Below are positions 40,589-50,300 of a DNA stretch of 50,530 nucleotides, piece by piece. The notes under the pieces were generated by a model, which was given only the letters and a program-made list of their open reading frames with translations, was not told where the DNA came from and searched no databases. The position numbers and the translations under genes are program-made. The number at the start of each line of letters is the position of its first letter. Positions within the stretch are counted from its first letter, which is position 1. Source of the stretch: Bdellovibrionales bacterium (GTDB lineage: Bacteria; Bdellovibrionota; Bdellovibrionia; Bdellovibrionales; UBA1609); NCBI GenBank assembly GCA_007128005.1, contig SKYF01000060.1, positions 1-50,530 on the forward strand, written 5' to 3'.

Positions 40589-41827
40589 ATGAGACTCTTT
40601 CTAGGCTTCTCTCTGGCAATTTCGGCTGTTATTGCACTCTCTTCACTGTTGAGTGCGGGCCTTGTTCAGAGGGAGGTCTTTGTTGAGATTTGTGAACTAG
40701 TTGCTGAGAGGTTTTATGAGGACTCGCAGCAGCTTCAGGACTGGGGTCAGTCCTGTATTCATGAACAGGCCCGGCGGATGCCCTTATGGACCTCGCGAAG
40801 AGACTTTTTGCGGCGAGCCCAGCAGAGCCTAGACAGCCTTGGAGTTTCCCATCTGAATATTTACAGCCCTCCAGAGCGCAGACGCCTATGGCAAGGGGAG
40901 GCCTCTGAGACGGGGATTCGTGCCCGCTTTGTGGAGGGGGAATTGGTGATTTATAAACTCCTCTCGGGCAGCCCTGCCGAGGCGGCGGGTCTTCAAGTTG
41001 GAGATCGTCTCCTGCAACTGAACTCTCGACCTGTCTACTCCTCCTGGCAGGCTGAGACTCATCCAGGTCTTTACCGAATTCAGCGCGGGAAAGACCTGCA
41101 TGACATTCAAGTGGAAGTGGCGGAACTGAAAGTCGATGACAGCCCCTATTTAGTCTCCCTTGACTCTCAGGCCGCAGTGCTGCGCATATCTAGTTTTCGC
41201 AGTGAGTACTTTAAGAGGCAAGACTGGTTGAACCTTGTTGAGCAGTTGGGTTCCTATTCAAAATTGGTGATCGATATCAGGGGCAATCTGGGGGGTAACT
41301 TTGTTGCCATGCTGAGAGCTCTTTCGCCTTTCTTTTGTGAAGGCACAGAGGTAGGGTCCATTCGACAACCGCGCTGGCCTGAAACACAACAGGCTTGGAG
41401 TCTTAAAGACAGCTTGGATGAGTTTGAGCAATTGGATCAGTTGTCTTTACACTCAGTGATCTTCCTAAAGACCTTTAGTGACTACGGCTGTTTTAAAGGG
41501 CCGGTGACTGTCTTGATGGATTCTGAGACCAAATCTGTGGCTGAGATCTTCGCCCAGAGCTTTTACCTCCGGAACCTTTCCAGAGTTTGGGGGGTGAGCA
41601 CAGCTGGGGATGTAATCCTATCGGTGTGGTACGGGCTTCACCGTTTAGGGCCAGGCTATAGCCTATCCATTCCTGAGGCTCTATTTGAAACTCCTGAGGC
41701 CCTTCGGCTTGAGGGGCGAGGGGTTTGGCCACAGAGAATGCTATTTTATGAACTGGCTGAGGCTCTTCAGGGGCAGGACAGCTGGGTTTTGCGGGCCCTT
41801 GAGCCTATGGAGTCCAAAGCGCCTTAG
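40589..41827 (+). CDS. S41-family peptidase (tail-specific protease-like)
   Basis: 412 aa. Signal peptide or anchor (RLFLGFSLAISAVIALSSLLSAG). A PDZ domain (about 115-180, ARFVEGELVIYKLLSGSPAEAAGLQVGDRLLQLN) leads into the S41 core: VIDIRGNLGGNF, then TVLMDSETKSVAEIFAQSF with the candidate nucleophile Ser, and GVSTAGDVILS. The lysine of the CtpA Ser-Lys dyad is not visible at the usual place, as in many S41 relatives, so activity is likely but unproven. Ends four bases into the TPR gene on the other strand. Confidence 0.85.
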   Translation: MRLFLGFSLAISAVIALSSLLSAGLVQREVFVEICELVAERFYEDSQQLQDWGQSCIHEQARRMPLWTSRRDFLRRAQQSLDSLGVSHLNIYSPPERRRLWQGEASETGIRARFVEGELVIYKLLSGSPAEAAGLQVGDRLLQLNSRPVYSSWQAETHPGLYRIQRGKDLHDIQVEVAELKVDDSPYLVSLDSQAAVLRISSFRSEYFKRQDWLNLVEQLGSYSKLVIDIRGNLGGNFVAMLRALSPFFCEGTEVGSIRQPRWPETQQAWSLKDSLDEFEQLDQLSLHSVIFLKTFSDYGCFKGPVTVLMDSETKSVAEIFAQSFYLRNLSRVWGVSTAGDVILSVWYGLHRLGPGYSLSIPEALFETPEALRLEGRGVWPQRMLFYELAEALQGQDSWVLRALEPMESKAP

Positions 41828-42846
41828 CGCCTTCTTTGGCTTCGGGGATTGGCGCGGCAGGAGCTCAAAAGAGCCGAATACCTCTGTGCCAAGCTGATAT
41901 CCCCTTGGGATCTCAGACGACGAGACACGGCTTGTATGTCAGAGACATGGGCCGCATTGAGCTGACAGGCCCTTTCAAAGTGTTCAAGGGCCTTTTCAGC
42001 CTGAGCGAGCTCAATCAGGGACTGGGCCAGACCATGATGGCTGCGGCCGGAGTCAGGGGAGGATTTCACAGCGGCCTGAAAGTAGCGAGCAGCCACAGGA
42101 TAGTTTTTTTGGTGATAGAAAAAGTCTCCTGCTCCCCACTGAGCGAGTTCAGACTGGGGAAATCTGTCGGCAGCAGAGCGCAAGATTCGCTCGGCCTCAT
42201 CGGTGTTGTCTCGATCATTGTGGGCTTGCGCTAAATACACATAGTTATCTGGGAACTGAGGTGATCTAGTGATGCCAATCTGGCAAAAATCGATGGCCTG
42301 GGTTAAAAATCCATCTATGGCATAAAGTCGGCACAGATCGTTGAGAATTTCTGGTCGTTGACCAAAATGTTTAAGTAGGTCATCGAGGATCAGTCTGGCT
42401 TCATGGCGATTGTCGTTGGCGACAAAAATATTCAACAAGGCATCATAAGCGGGCTTAAAGTTGGAGTTGAGTCGGATAGCCTGGCGAAAGCTCTGAATCG
42501 CCTCAGCTTCTTCTTTCTGAGCCAATAAAGCATCACCCAAGATAAAATGAGACAAATGGTTTTGTGGATCTCTGTTGACCACCATGCGTAGGATACGCAC
42601 TTGGTGTTCATAGTTCTTTTGCCTTCCATAGGCTCCTGCCAAAATAAGCTGAGACTCTAGAGATATCTGTTCACTGTAGGGATTCAGAAGCTCGATAACC
42701 TTGGCGTAGTTCTGGTTTTGCTCATATTTTTTTGCCTGGGCTTCACGCTGATGGAGGGGATGCTTAGGGACTGTTTGAGCTCTGCCTTCCTGGGGAAGGA
42801 GGACAAAAAGAGCGATAAATAATGTAGAGAGAAGTTTGAATTTCAT
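41824..42846 (-). CDS. Exported tetratricopeptide-repeat protein
   Basis: 340 aa. ATG 42846 is behind GAGGA and begins a signal peptide (KFKLLSTLFIALFVLLPQEGRAQ). At least seven TPR-like helical pairs follow (for example HFILGDALLAQKEEAEAIQSFRQAIRLNSNFKPAY and HHGLAQSLIELAQAEKALEHFERACQLN). Periplasmic scaffold or assembly role is likely; partners unknown. It follows the small exported protein gene with 58 bases between. Confidence 0.85.
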   Translation of the reverse strand: MKFKLLSTLFIALFVLLPQEGRAQTVPKHPLHQREAQAKKYEQNQNYAKVIELLNPYSEQISLESQLILAGAYGRQKNYEHQVRILRMVVNRDPQNHLSHFILGDALLAQKEEAEAIQSFRQAIRLNSNFKPAYDALLNIFVANDNRHEARLILDDLLKHFGQRPEILNDLCRLYAIDGFLTQAIDFCQIGITRSPQFPDNYVYLAQAHNDRDNTDEAERILRSAADRFPQSELAQWGAGDFFYHQKNYPVAARYFQAAVKSSPDSGRSHHGLAQSLIELAQAEKALEHFERACQLNAAHVSDIQAVSRRLRSQGDISLAQRYSALLSSCRANPRSQRRR

Positions 42847-42904
42847 ATTTTTTTCCTCAATCGCCAGGATAAAACTCCTATTGAGAGATGGCAAACCCCT
42901 TTTG

Positions 42905-43255
42905 TTAAGGTTTGCCACTGCTCTCTTCAGTGGGGGCTGAGCTCACGGAGGCAGGAGCGCGGTGGAAGTATTCGGCCCCTGAAAGGCTCACCACGCTGTG
43001 ATCTCTTTGGATGCGTCCGGGTTGATTTAGGTATTTTTGCATATAGGCTTGGTAGGCGGCCAAGTTGGGGTTTGCCGATCGAGTGGCCTCTAGACTTCTT
43101 TGAGCTGCGGGAGCTCTCTGTGGAGACTGACCATATGCAGAACTTGGACCTAGGACCATCAAGCTGCCTACTAAATACAGACTTAGGACCATTTGGCCAT
43201 GGCCTAAGTCTGAGGTGAGCGCTGAGATTCTTTTAATTAAGGTTTTCATCTTCAT
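42905..43255 (-). CDS. Small exported protein of unknown function
   Basis: 116 aa. Signal peptide-like segment (GQMVLSLYLVGSLMVLGPSSAYGQ). The mature 75 residues are low in hydrophobics and rich in Ala, Ser, Gln and Pro. Upstream of the TPR gene on the same strand, so probably one transcript. No domain recognised. Possible operators (TTGACA/TGTCAA) lie in the 256-bp region shared with the divergent gene. Confidence 0.68.
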   Translation of the reverse strand: MKMKTLIKRISALTSDLGHGQMVLSLYLVGSLMVLGPSSAYGQSPQRAPAAQRSLEATRSANPNLAAYQAYMQKYLNQPGRIQRDHSVVSLSGAEYFHRAPASVSSAPTEESSGKP

Positions 43256-43347
43256 TAAAGCCCCCCCGTGATCTTCCGATACCTAGCATAGAGTGCAAAC
43301 CACAGACCTTCTCTTTTGAGATCTACTTTCAACTGAGGGGTTGAGCT

Positions 43348-43361
43348 TTGACAGTTGTCAA
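43348..43361. promoter_or_regulatory. TTGACA-GT-TGTCAA operator-like palindrome
   Basis: Perfect 6-bp inverted repeat with two-base spacer between divergent genes starting at 43255 and 43512. A related half-perfect copy, TGACA-TT-TGTC, is at 43409-43419, about six helical turns away. The pair suggests looping or co-operative binding by one dimeric regulator. Confidence 0.5.
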
Positions 43362-43511
43362 CAGGCTAAGCGGTTTCTGGAAAAAGAGACTGTCTCATTT
43401 TGAGTCAATGACATTTGTCGCTGCCAGGTGACTATCGCTTGTTCAGTGAGAGTCGATTTTATGCGGTTCTGGGGCGGCACAAAGCTCGCAATAGAGTTCT
43501 GCAGGAGGCAG

Positions 43512-44333
43512 ATGCTTATGAGTCATGAAAAGAAAGTCCAAAAGACAGCCGATGAGGCTGGAGATACAAAACAGAGCAACGTGATCTCTTTGGCCGAGCG
43601 ACGCCGTCTCAAGGAACAGCAGGCTGTTGAAAATGAGGCATCAAGTAAAGCTCACAGCTTAGCCTCAGAGAGGCCTTTGGCCTCTGAGGCCAAGGCGCGC
43701 CAACAGATTTTTACAAAAGGGACGCTGACAAGTTTTTTTGCTTTAGCTGCAGGAGCAGCTCTCGTGACTCTGATCAATATGACCCTCATGGACTCAAACC
43801 CATCTCTGCAGACGGCTCAGTTTTCCAGTAGAGAGGGGGGAGTGGGGGGCAGTCGCAGTCCGGCAAGTCTTCCTGGTCAAAGAGCTGGCTTTGAGCCCTC
43901 GCTGGGACAGCGGGATATCAATCTAGAAAGAGAGTTGGCCAAACAGCTGTCCGAGCCGGGAAACCGCGGACCAGCCTCTCTTGGAAGGTCTCCTAGCCTT
44001 GAGCAAAGGCTCAGATATGAGTATTTGGAGAACAAGTACTCCTTGGGTTTTCAATCGGGAAAACTGCACTCCATTCGCTACGTGCCCTCGGTAGGCTTAG
44101 GGGTTCACCCAAAGTATATTGAGGATAAAGAGCAGTTTTTGATGGACTATCGCAGCCTTTTGCCTGTGGACTTCTACGAACCCATTCGCTTGGAACGGGA
44201 TATCGCATCCAGTGGGGAGGCCATCAGCGAGACTTTTGTCCTGATGGGGGATGACAGCGTTCCCACAGGGCGCGTTCTGTTCTCTATGGATAAATTTGGT
44301 CGTCTGATGGAGATGACGGTCGAAGTTCGCTAA
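43512..44333 (+). CDS. Single-pass membrane protein of unknown function
   Basis: 273 aa. The ATG at 43512 is close behind AGGAGG; ATG 43518 is better spaced and equally likely. Cytoplasmic N-terminus with NVISLAERRRLKEQQAVENEAS, one membrane helix (GTLTSFFALAAGAALVTLINMTLM, about 70-93), then a Ser/Gly-rich linker and a folded C-terminal domain (LHSIRYVPSVGLGVHPKYIEDKEQFL to FVLMGDDSVPTGRVLFSMDKFG). No family recognised. Upstream of the RDD gene by 32 bp. Confidence 0.72.
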   Translation: MLMSHEKKVQKTADEAGDTKQSNVISLAERRRLKEQQAVENEASSKAHSLASERPLASEAKARQQIFTKGTLTSFFALAAGAALVTLINMTLMDSNPSLQTAQFSSREGGVGGSRSPASLPGQRAGFEPSLGQRDINLERELAKQLSEPGNRGPASLGRSPSLEQRLRYEYLENKYSLGFQSGKLHSIRYVPSVGLGVHPKYIEDKEQFLMDYRSLLPVDFYEPIRLERDIASSGEAISETFVLMGDDSVPTGRVLFSMDKFGRLMEMTVEVR

Positions 44334-44365
44334 AGCCAAGGGCCTGGGTCTGCCGATAAGGCCAT

Positions 44366-46375
44366 ATGGTCATTGAAGATGGGTTTCGACCCAAAGCCTT
44401 AACCAATTCATCCCCTCAGTCGTCTCCTCCCCCCCTGGAGCCGCGGTTGATGGCTATGCCCATGGACCGTCTGGGGTCGGTGATTGTTGATCTTTTTATT
44501 GTTTTAACTCCAGCGGTAACCCTTTTTAGCGCTCCACTGCAGCGCCTTGTTCTGGAGAGTTTTCTATTGGGCTTCTCTGAGATGATTTGGCTGAGTCGAG
44601 CGGGCCAATGGCTGATGGGAGTCGCTATTCTGGTGGTCTATCAGACGATTTTCTGGAGAGTGTTTGGAGCCACTCTAGGACAAATGTTCTTTGGCCTAAG
44701 GGTGGTCGATCTTCATAGTGGGGCCAGGCTCTCGGGGCCTGCGGCTCTGCTGAGGAGTTTGATATGGAATGCTCAGTGGATCTTTTTTTTGGGCCTTACT
44801 TTTCTTACCGTTTTCTCACACCAGTTCCGGCGCAGCTGGCATGATAGGTTGGCCGACAGTCAAGTACTGACCTTGCGACAGAGAGCGGCCGCAAAGCCCA
44901 GTCAAAGAGATGCGCTCGTCATTCAAGGCTTTCTTGCAGGCCTCGCCTACCTGCTTGCTGTAATTGTGGTCTATCAACTTCTTGCAGCCGCCCACAGTTT
45001 TCGTCATGGGGTCTCTGGGGGGAACTCCGGGGTCTCTCGGAAGGACTGTGAGGCTGTGGATCGAGCCGTTGCTGATTGGCCTGAGTCTACACGCCGACTT
45101 GAGGTGGCCATGGCCCTTTTTGCAGCCGGTAGCATTGAGTCTGAGTGTCTGGAACCGGAGCTAGAGCTGGCTCGATTTGAGAGGAGATTTGAGGGTCTAG
45201 ACTATTTAGCCCTGGCCTTTTTGCATGCCGATAGTCAAAGACGCAGTGACGCCTACCTGAAAGCCGTCTGCAGCCAGGATCCAGACTCCTTTGCCTGCTC
45301 TCAGGCCCAGATTATTCGCAAGTTGGCAACGACTCAGCCGCTTTCTGAAGAGAGGCCCTACTCTAAAGATAGCAAGCCACCCAGTCTGCGCTCTGCAGAC
45401 TCATCAGCCCCCGCATACTACCGGCTGTGGGCCCTACGCCAGGCAATGAAAGAGGAGGATCCTAAGCGGGCCTTAGAGCTCATTGGCTCCCTTGAGTCCA
45501 AAGCCAGTCTGCGGACCTTTTTATCCGTTGAGCAGGTCAAAGCATGGTGGGCTCTCGGCCAAAGAGAAAGAGCCAGGGGGCGGGCAGAGATTTTAGCGCC
45601 CGTTATGAGCTCCGTCGATGGCTTAGATATGGCCAGCTTCATCTGTGGAGAGGACATCGAGTTCTCCTGCCAACGAAGGGACTCAAGTCTTTGTCAGTGG
45701 AGTTTTGACTGGGTATCAAGGCAGTCCACAGCTGCTCAACTGCCTTTTATCGACCGATTGGCCTTGCTCTGGGTGAGAGACAGTGACTGCAGGGCTCAGC
45801 TTGGGCAGGGTGAACCGGAGTGGATGAGTCTATCTCAGCAGGAGAGTCTTCTTCCAGAGGAAGCTAAAACACTGCTCCGCCTCTCTCGTTATCAAGCAGA
45901 GGGTAATGAGCTGAAAGCTCAAATCATCCTCCAGGAATTGGTTGAGGGTGAGGACTTCGGACTGGATTATCGCCTGAGAGCATTTAAAGGCAAGGTCCAA
46001 GGAAGTCGTTCGACTATGGATATGGCTCAAACCATCGAGTTTTGGAGAAAGCTCCAGCTGGGCCATCAGAGTCATTATTTGGGACAAGTCCTATTTGAGC
46101 AAGCCATTGAGCTTGGAGACTACAGTTTGGCCTCGGAGATCGGGGAGAGCCTTGAGCAGAGGCTTGTGGAGGAAAGGGACTTTCAGAGGTCTATGGTGGT
46201 TGTCAGCTGGCATCAAGGTCAAAAGAAGGTGGCTCGGCAATGGCTGGATCGCTGGCAGCATCAGGGTTCTTCAGAAGCTGTTGCTCCCTCTCGATTGCCG
46301 GCCTCGGATTCCCCTAAGAGCCAGAACTTTGAGAAAAGCTGGCGAGCAGTTCTTCGGCAGTTGGGGGCTCGATGA
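44366..46375 (+). CDS. RDD-domain membrane protein with C-terminal repeat region
   Basis: 669 aa. Residues 30-190 are an RDD domain: RLGSVIVDLFIVLTPAVTLF with the R-x-x-x-x-x-x-D pattern, GATLGQMFFGLRVVDLHSG and WHDRLADSQVL. After another membrane segment (about 200) the remaining 450 residues are soluble, helical, cysteine-containing and repeat-like (LEVAMALFAAGSIE, RALELIGSLESK, QSHYLGQVLFEQAIELGDYSLASEI), suggesting TPR/SEL1-type periplasmic repeats. A known RDD plus repeat architecture for assembly proteins; function unknown. Stop overlaps the rhomboid start (ATGA). Confidence 0.78.
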   Translation: MVIEDGFRPKALTNSSPQSSPPPLEPRLMAMPMDRLGSVIVDLFIVLTPAVTLFSAPLQRLVLESFLLGFSEMIWLSRAGQWLMGVAILVVYQTIFWRVFGATLGQMFFGLRVVDLHSGARLSGPAALLRSLIWNAQWIFFLGLTFLTVFSHQFRRSWHDRLADSQVLTLRQRAAAKPSQRDALVIQGFLAGLAYLLAVIVVYQLLAAAHSFRHGVSGGNSGVSRKDCEAVDRAVADWPESTRRLEVAMALFAAGSIESECLEPELELARFERRFEGLDYLALAFLHADSQRRSDAYLKAVCSQDPDSFACSQAQIIRKLATTQPLSEERPYSKDSKPPSLRSADSSAPAYYRLWALRQAMKEEDPKRALELIGSLESKASLRTFLSVEQVKAWWALGQRERARGRAEILAPVMSSVDGLDMASFICGEDIEFSCQRRDSSLCQWSFDWVSRQSTAAQLPFIDRLALLWVRDSDCRAQLGQGEPEWMSLSQQESLLPEEAKTLLRLSRYQAEGNELKAQIILQELVEGEDFGLDYRLRAFKGKVQGSRSTMDMAQTIEFWRKLQLGHQSHYLGQVLFEQAIELGDYSLASEIGESLEQRLVEERDFQRSMVVVSWHQGQKKVARQWLDRWQHQGSSEAVAPSRLPASDSPKSQNFEKSWRAVLRQLGAR

Positions 46376-47349
46376 TCTTTCCTTTTCTCAATGGAATTTT
46401 AGATTTTCGCCGGGCACCGGTGACCTGGCTTCTAGTGCTAATGAACTTGACTGTATTTGTCTTCTCTTCGGGGATCTCTGGGGGAACGGAGAAAAAATTC
46501 ACTGAAATGATCTATGAAGATGAGTTCCTAATCACCCAAGGCCGTCTTTATGCAGAGTTCTTGGCCAGTGATGATGGAAGAAACCTGTCAGGGCGATCGG
46601 AGTTGGTCCAACAGCTCGTTGCAGGAGCCCGGGAAGGTGACAATCGACGAGCCAAAAACCTTGGCTATATGGCCACTCGGGATCAGGACTTTTTTGTTTG
46701 GATGGAGATGGTTGAGCTCAAAGGAGATCAAGTGGCGGTTGAGATTTGGCGTGAGGGGTGGAAGGAGCTGCATCAGCTTAAGGAGAGGCATCCGAGCTTC
46801 TTGTTGGGGCTTGGCAGTGAGAGGATGCAGTTGCCTCAATGGATCTCCTATATGTTTGCTCATGGGAGCATGGTGCATTTTTTGGGTAACATGCTCTTTC
46901 TGCTCATTTTCGGCTGCATGCTTGAGCCCCTTTTGGGAGGTCTGGTGCTATTGCTTATCTATCTGGCTGCGGGGCTTGGTGGAGGACTGCTGTATGTGTT
47001 GGTGGATGGCCCAAGTCTTTCTCCCCTTGTAGGAGCAAGTGGGGCCATCAGTGGTCTTGTCGGATTATTCTGTGTGCTTTACTGGAGCCAGCCAGTGCGC
47101 TACATCTACTGGCTTTTTTTGCCTGTGAAAGGATATTTAGGTTTTGTTTACCTGCCAGCTTGGGTGGTGTTATTTATCTGGCTGGTTTCAGATCTTGCGG
47201 GTATCTGGAGCGGAGTGAAGGAGCTGGGAGGTGTTGCCTACACAGCCCACCTTGGAGGTCAGCTGGTCGGACTGGCCTTTGGTCTGGCCATTTTGTTGCT
47301 ACGCCGCTCCTTTCAGGTGGAGGGGGTTCAGAGTAAACTTGCGAGATGA
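46372..47349 (+). CDS. Rhomboid-family intramembrane serine protease
   Basis: 325 aa. Six membrane helices in the C-terminal part. Catalytic Ser is in the TM4 motif GASGAISGLVGLF and the His is in TM6 AYTAHLGGQLVGLAFG; the L1/TM2 motif FAHGSMVHFLGNMLFLLIFG with HxxxN is also present. An extra 130-residue insertion after TM1 is probably periplasmic. It cleaves membrane proteins; substrate unknown. It overlaps RDD gene and RND gene by four bases each. Confidence 0.92.
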   Translation: MIFPFLNGILDFRRAPVTWLLVLMNLTVFVFSSGISGGTEKKFTEMIYEDEFLITQGRLYAEFLASDDGRNLSGRSELVQQLVAGAREGDNRRAKNLGYMATRDQDFFVWMEMVELKGDQVAVEIWREGWKELHQLKERHPSFLLGLGSERMQLPQWISYMFAHGSMVHFLGNMLFLLIFGCMLEPLLGGLVLLLIYLAAGLGGGLLYVLVDGPSLSPLVGASGAISGLVGLFCVLYWSQPVRYIYWLFLPVKGYLGFVYLPAWVVLFIWLVSDLAGIWSGVKELGGVAYTAHLGGQLVGLAFGLAILLLRRSFQVEGVQSKLAR

Positions 47350-50300
47350 ATATCTCCGCTATCGCGATTCGCAACCCTGTTTTTACTTGGATGTTGATGT
47401 TTGGCCTCCTACTCTTTGGGGCCCTGGCTTTTCGTTCGCTGGGCATCAGTCTTGATCCCGATGTGGATGCACCTGTCGTCAATATCTCAGTTCGCTATGC
47501 AGGGGCGGCTCCAGAGGTCATGGAAAAAGATGTGGTCGACCCCATTGAAAGTACGGTGGTGGCCATTGAGGGCATCGAAAGTATCTTCTCCTCTGCAGCC
47601 CAGGGAAGAGCCAATATCTCGCTGGAGTTTGACCTGTCCAAGGACATTGATGTGGCCGTGCAGGAGGTCCAAACAGCCTTGGCTCAGGCGGCGCGTACTT
47701 TGCCCAGCGACATTGATCCTCCCATTGTCACCAAAAGCAATCCGGAAGACAGGCCCATCCTATGGCTGGCCATTCGCTCCAACGAGATGGGGCGAGTGGA
47801 GCTGATGCGCTTTGTTCGCAACAGGATTCGCGATCAGTTCACCACGGTCAGTGGGGTTTCAGAGGTGATCCTCGGGGGCTATGTGGAGCCCGCTCTTAAC
47901 GTAGAGCTATCCCTATCCCAACTCAAGCGCTATCAGCTGAGTGTAGATGACATTTTGGCCACCATCCAGAGAGAGCATGTGGAGCTTCCGGCAGGAAGAG
48001 TGGAGAATGATCAAGTTGAAAAGACTCTGCGGTTGATGGGTGAGGCCCTCAGTGCAGAGGAGTTTGCCATGCTCCAAATCAAGCGCAGGGGAGGGGCCCC
48101 CAACTATCAGCCCCTGAGCCTGGGACAGGTGGCTGAAGTTTCAGAGGGGTTGGAAGAAGTCCGAAGAATTTCACGAGTGATGGGCGAGTCCTCAGTGGGG
48201 CTGGGAATTCGCAAGCAGAGAGGGGCCAACACGGTAGAGGTTGCAAGTCTTGTCAGGCAGAGGGCTGAAGAGGTTCGAGCGTCCCTTCCGGAAGGGGTTC
48301 AGCTGTCGATCAATTTTGACTCCTCGCCATTTATTGAGGCTTCAGTCAATGAACTGTTGCGCACACTGCTCTTTGCGGCCCTTTTGACGGCCTTTGTTTG
48401 TTGGCTTTTTTTGGGCACACTTTCTGCGACCAGTAACATATTTTTTGCCATCCCTACCTCAGTGATTGGCACTTTTATTGTGATCTATGCCATGGGGTTT
48501 ACTCTCAACTCTTTTACTCTTCTGGGGCTGACACTGGCCATTGGGATTGTGGTGGACGATGCCATCATTGTGCTTGAGAACATTATGCGCCACCGAGATG
48601 AGGGAAAAAAGAAGGTGGAGGCAGCTCTTGTTGGCAGCAAAGAGATTCTCTTTGCAGTGATTGCCACAACAGCGGCCCTTGTGGCGATGTTTGTGCCAGT
48701 GGCCTTTATGGGAGGAGTTGTTGGGCAGTACTTTTTTCAGTTTGCCATGACCATTTCAGTGGCTGTTGTTTTATCCTCGGTGGAGGCACTGACCCTGACT
48801 CCCATGCGCTGCTCTCTGTTTCTTGGGCAAAAACAAAGGTCCACATGGTTTGGGCGTGGCATGGATCGGGCTATGGCTGCCTTAAGAGATAGCTACCATC
48901 GGGTTCTTCAGGTGCTTTTGGGTTTTCGCTGGATCACCTTAATTTTGGCAAGCCTGCTCTTTCTGGGCTCACTTTACTTTTTTCGCCAGCTCCCCCGGGA
49001 GTTTTCCCCTCAGGTGGATGAAGGGCGACTCTTTTTGCAGTTTGAAACTCCCATGGGGTCAAGTCTCACTTATACCGATAAAAAAATGCGCGAAATCGAG
49101 GGTCTGGTGATGGAGCAGGAATTTGTGGAGCGCTACTTTATCGCCGTGGGTGGAATGGGGGCTGGAGGCCAGGCCAATGTGGCCAATATGTTTGTCACGC
49201 TCAAAGATCGCTCCGAGAGAGATCTCACTCAGCAGGAGATTGCCTCCCGTCTGCGGCAAGTTCTGGGGCAAGTGGAGGGAGTGAGGGTCTTTGTGCGAGG
49301 AGGCATGAGGAGTCTGCCTGGAGGGGGAAGGGGCTTTGCTGTCGAGTTTTCCCTTAGAGGAGGAGACTGGGATGGATTGGTCTCCCTCTTTGACGGGGTC
49401 ACAGAGGCCATGGAAGAAAGTGGTCTGTTTACTGATATCAACAGGGGGAGCCTGAGGGGGGCGCCGGAAGTTTGGGTGATTCCTGAGAGGAAAAAAGCCC
49501 TAGCGGCTGGAGTGGACATTGCGGAGTTGTCTCAGGCCATTCGGGTGATGTTTGGTGGAGTGGTGGCCGGCCTCTACAGTCGAGAAGGGCAGCGCTATGA
49601 TGTGCGGGTTCAGTTGAGGGCCGAGGAAAGGCAGAGCCTGGATACACTCAAAGCCATTCAGGTGCGAAACAACAGAGGAGAGCTTGTTCCCATGGGGGGC
49701 TTGATTCAGATCGAAGAGCGAGTCAGTCCGCCCAATATCACTCGAGAACAGCGCGTTCGCAGCGTCACAGTGCGAGCCAATCTGGCCCCGGGAGTAGCCC
49801 AGGCTGACGGCATTGAGCAGGCCCTCGCCCTAGCTCGTGAAATCCTGCCGGACGGCTACTATGTGGCCCTGTCTGGGGCCTCGGCCTCCTTGGCGGACTC
49901 CTTTAGGAATTTGGGGTGGGTGATGTTGTTGGGAGTGCTGGTGGCCTATATGGTCTTGGCCTCTCAGTTCAATAGCTTTATTGATCCCTTAGTGGTGCTA
50001 GCGGCCCTGCCCTTTGCCCTTTCTGGAGCCTTTATGGCCCTCTACTTTTCAGGGCAAAGCTTGAACATCTATAGCCTCATAGGCCTGATCTTGCTTATGG
50101 GTATAGTCAAAAAGAACTCTATACTTTTAGTTGAGTTTACCAACCAGTCTCGCCGTCGCGGACTGGGGGTCAGGCCAGCTCTACTTGAGGCCTGCCCTAT
50201 GAGGCTAAGGCCCATCTTAATGACGTCCCTTGCGACCATTGCTGCTGCAATCCCCGCAGCCATCAACACAGGGGCCGGGGCAGAGACTCGTCTGCCGATG

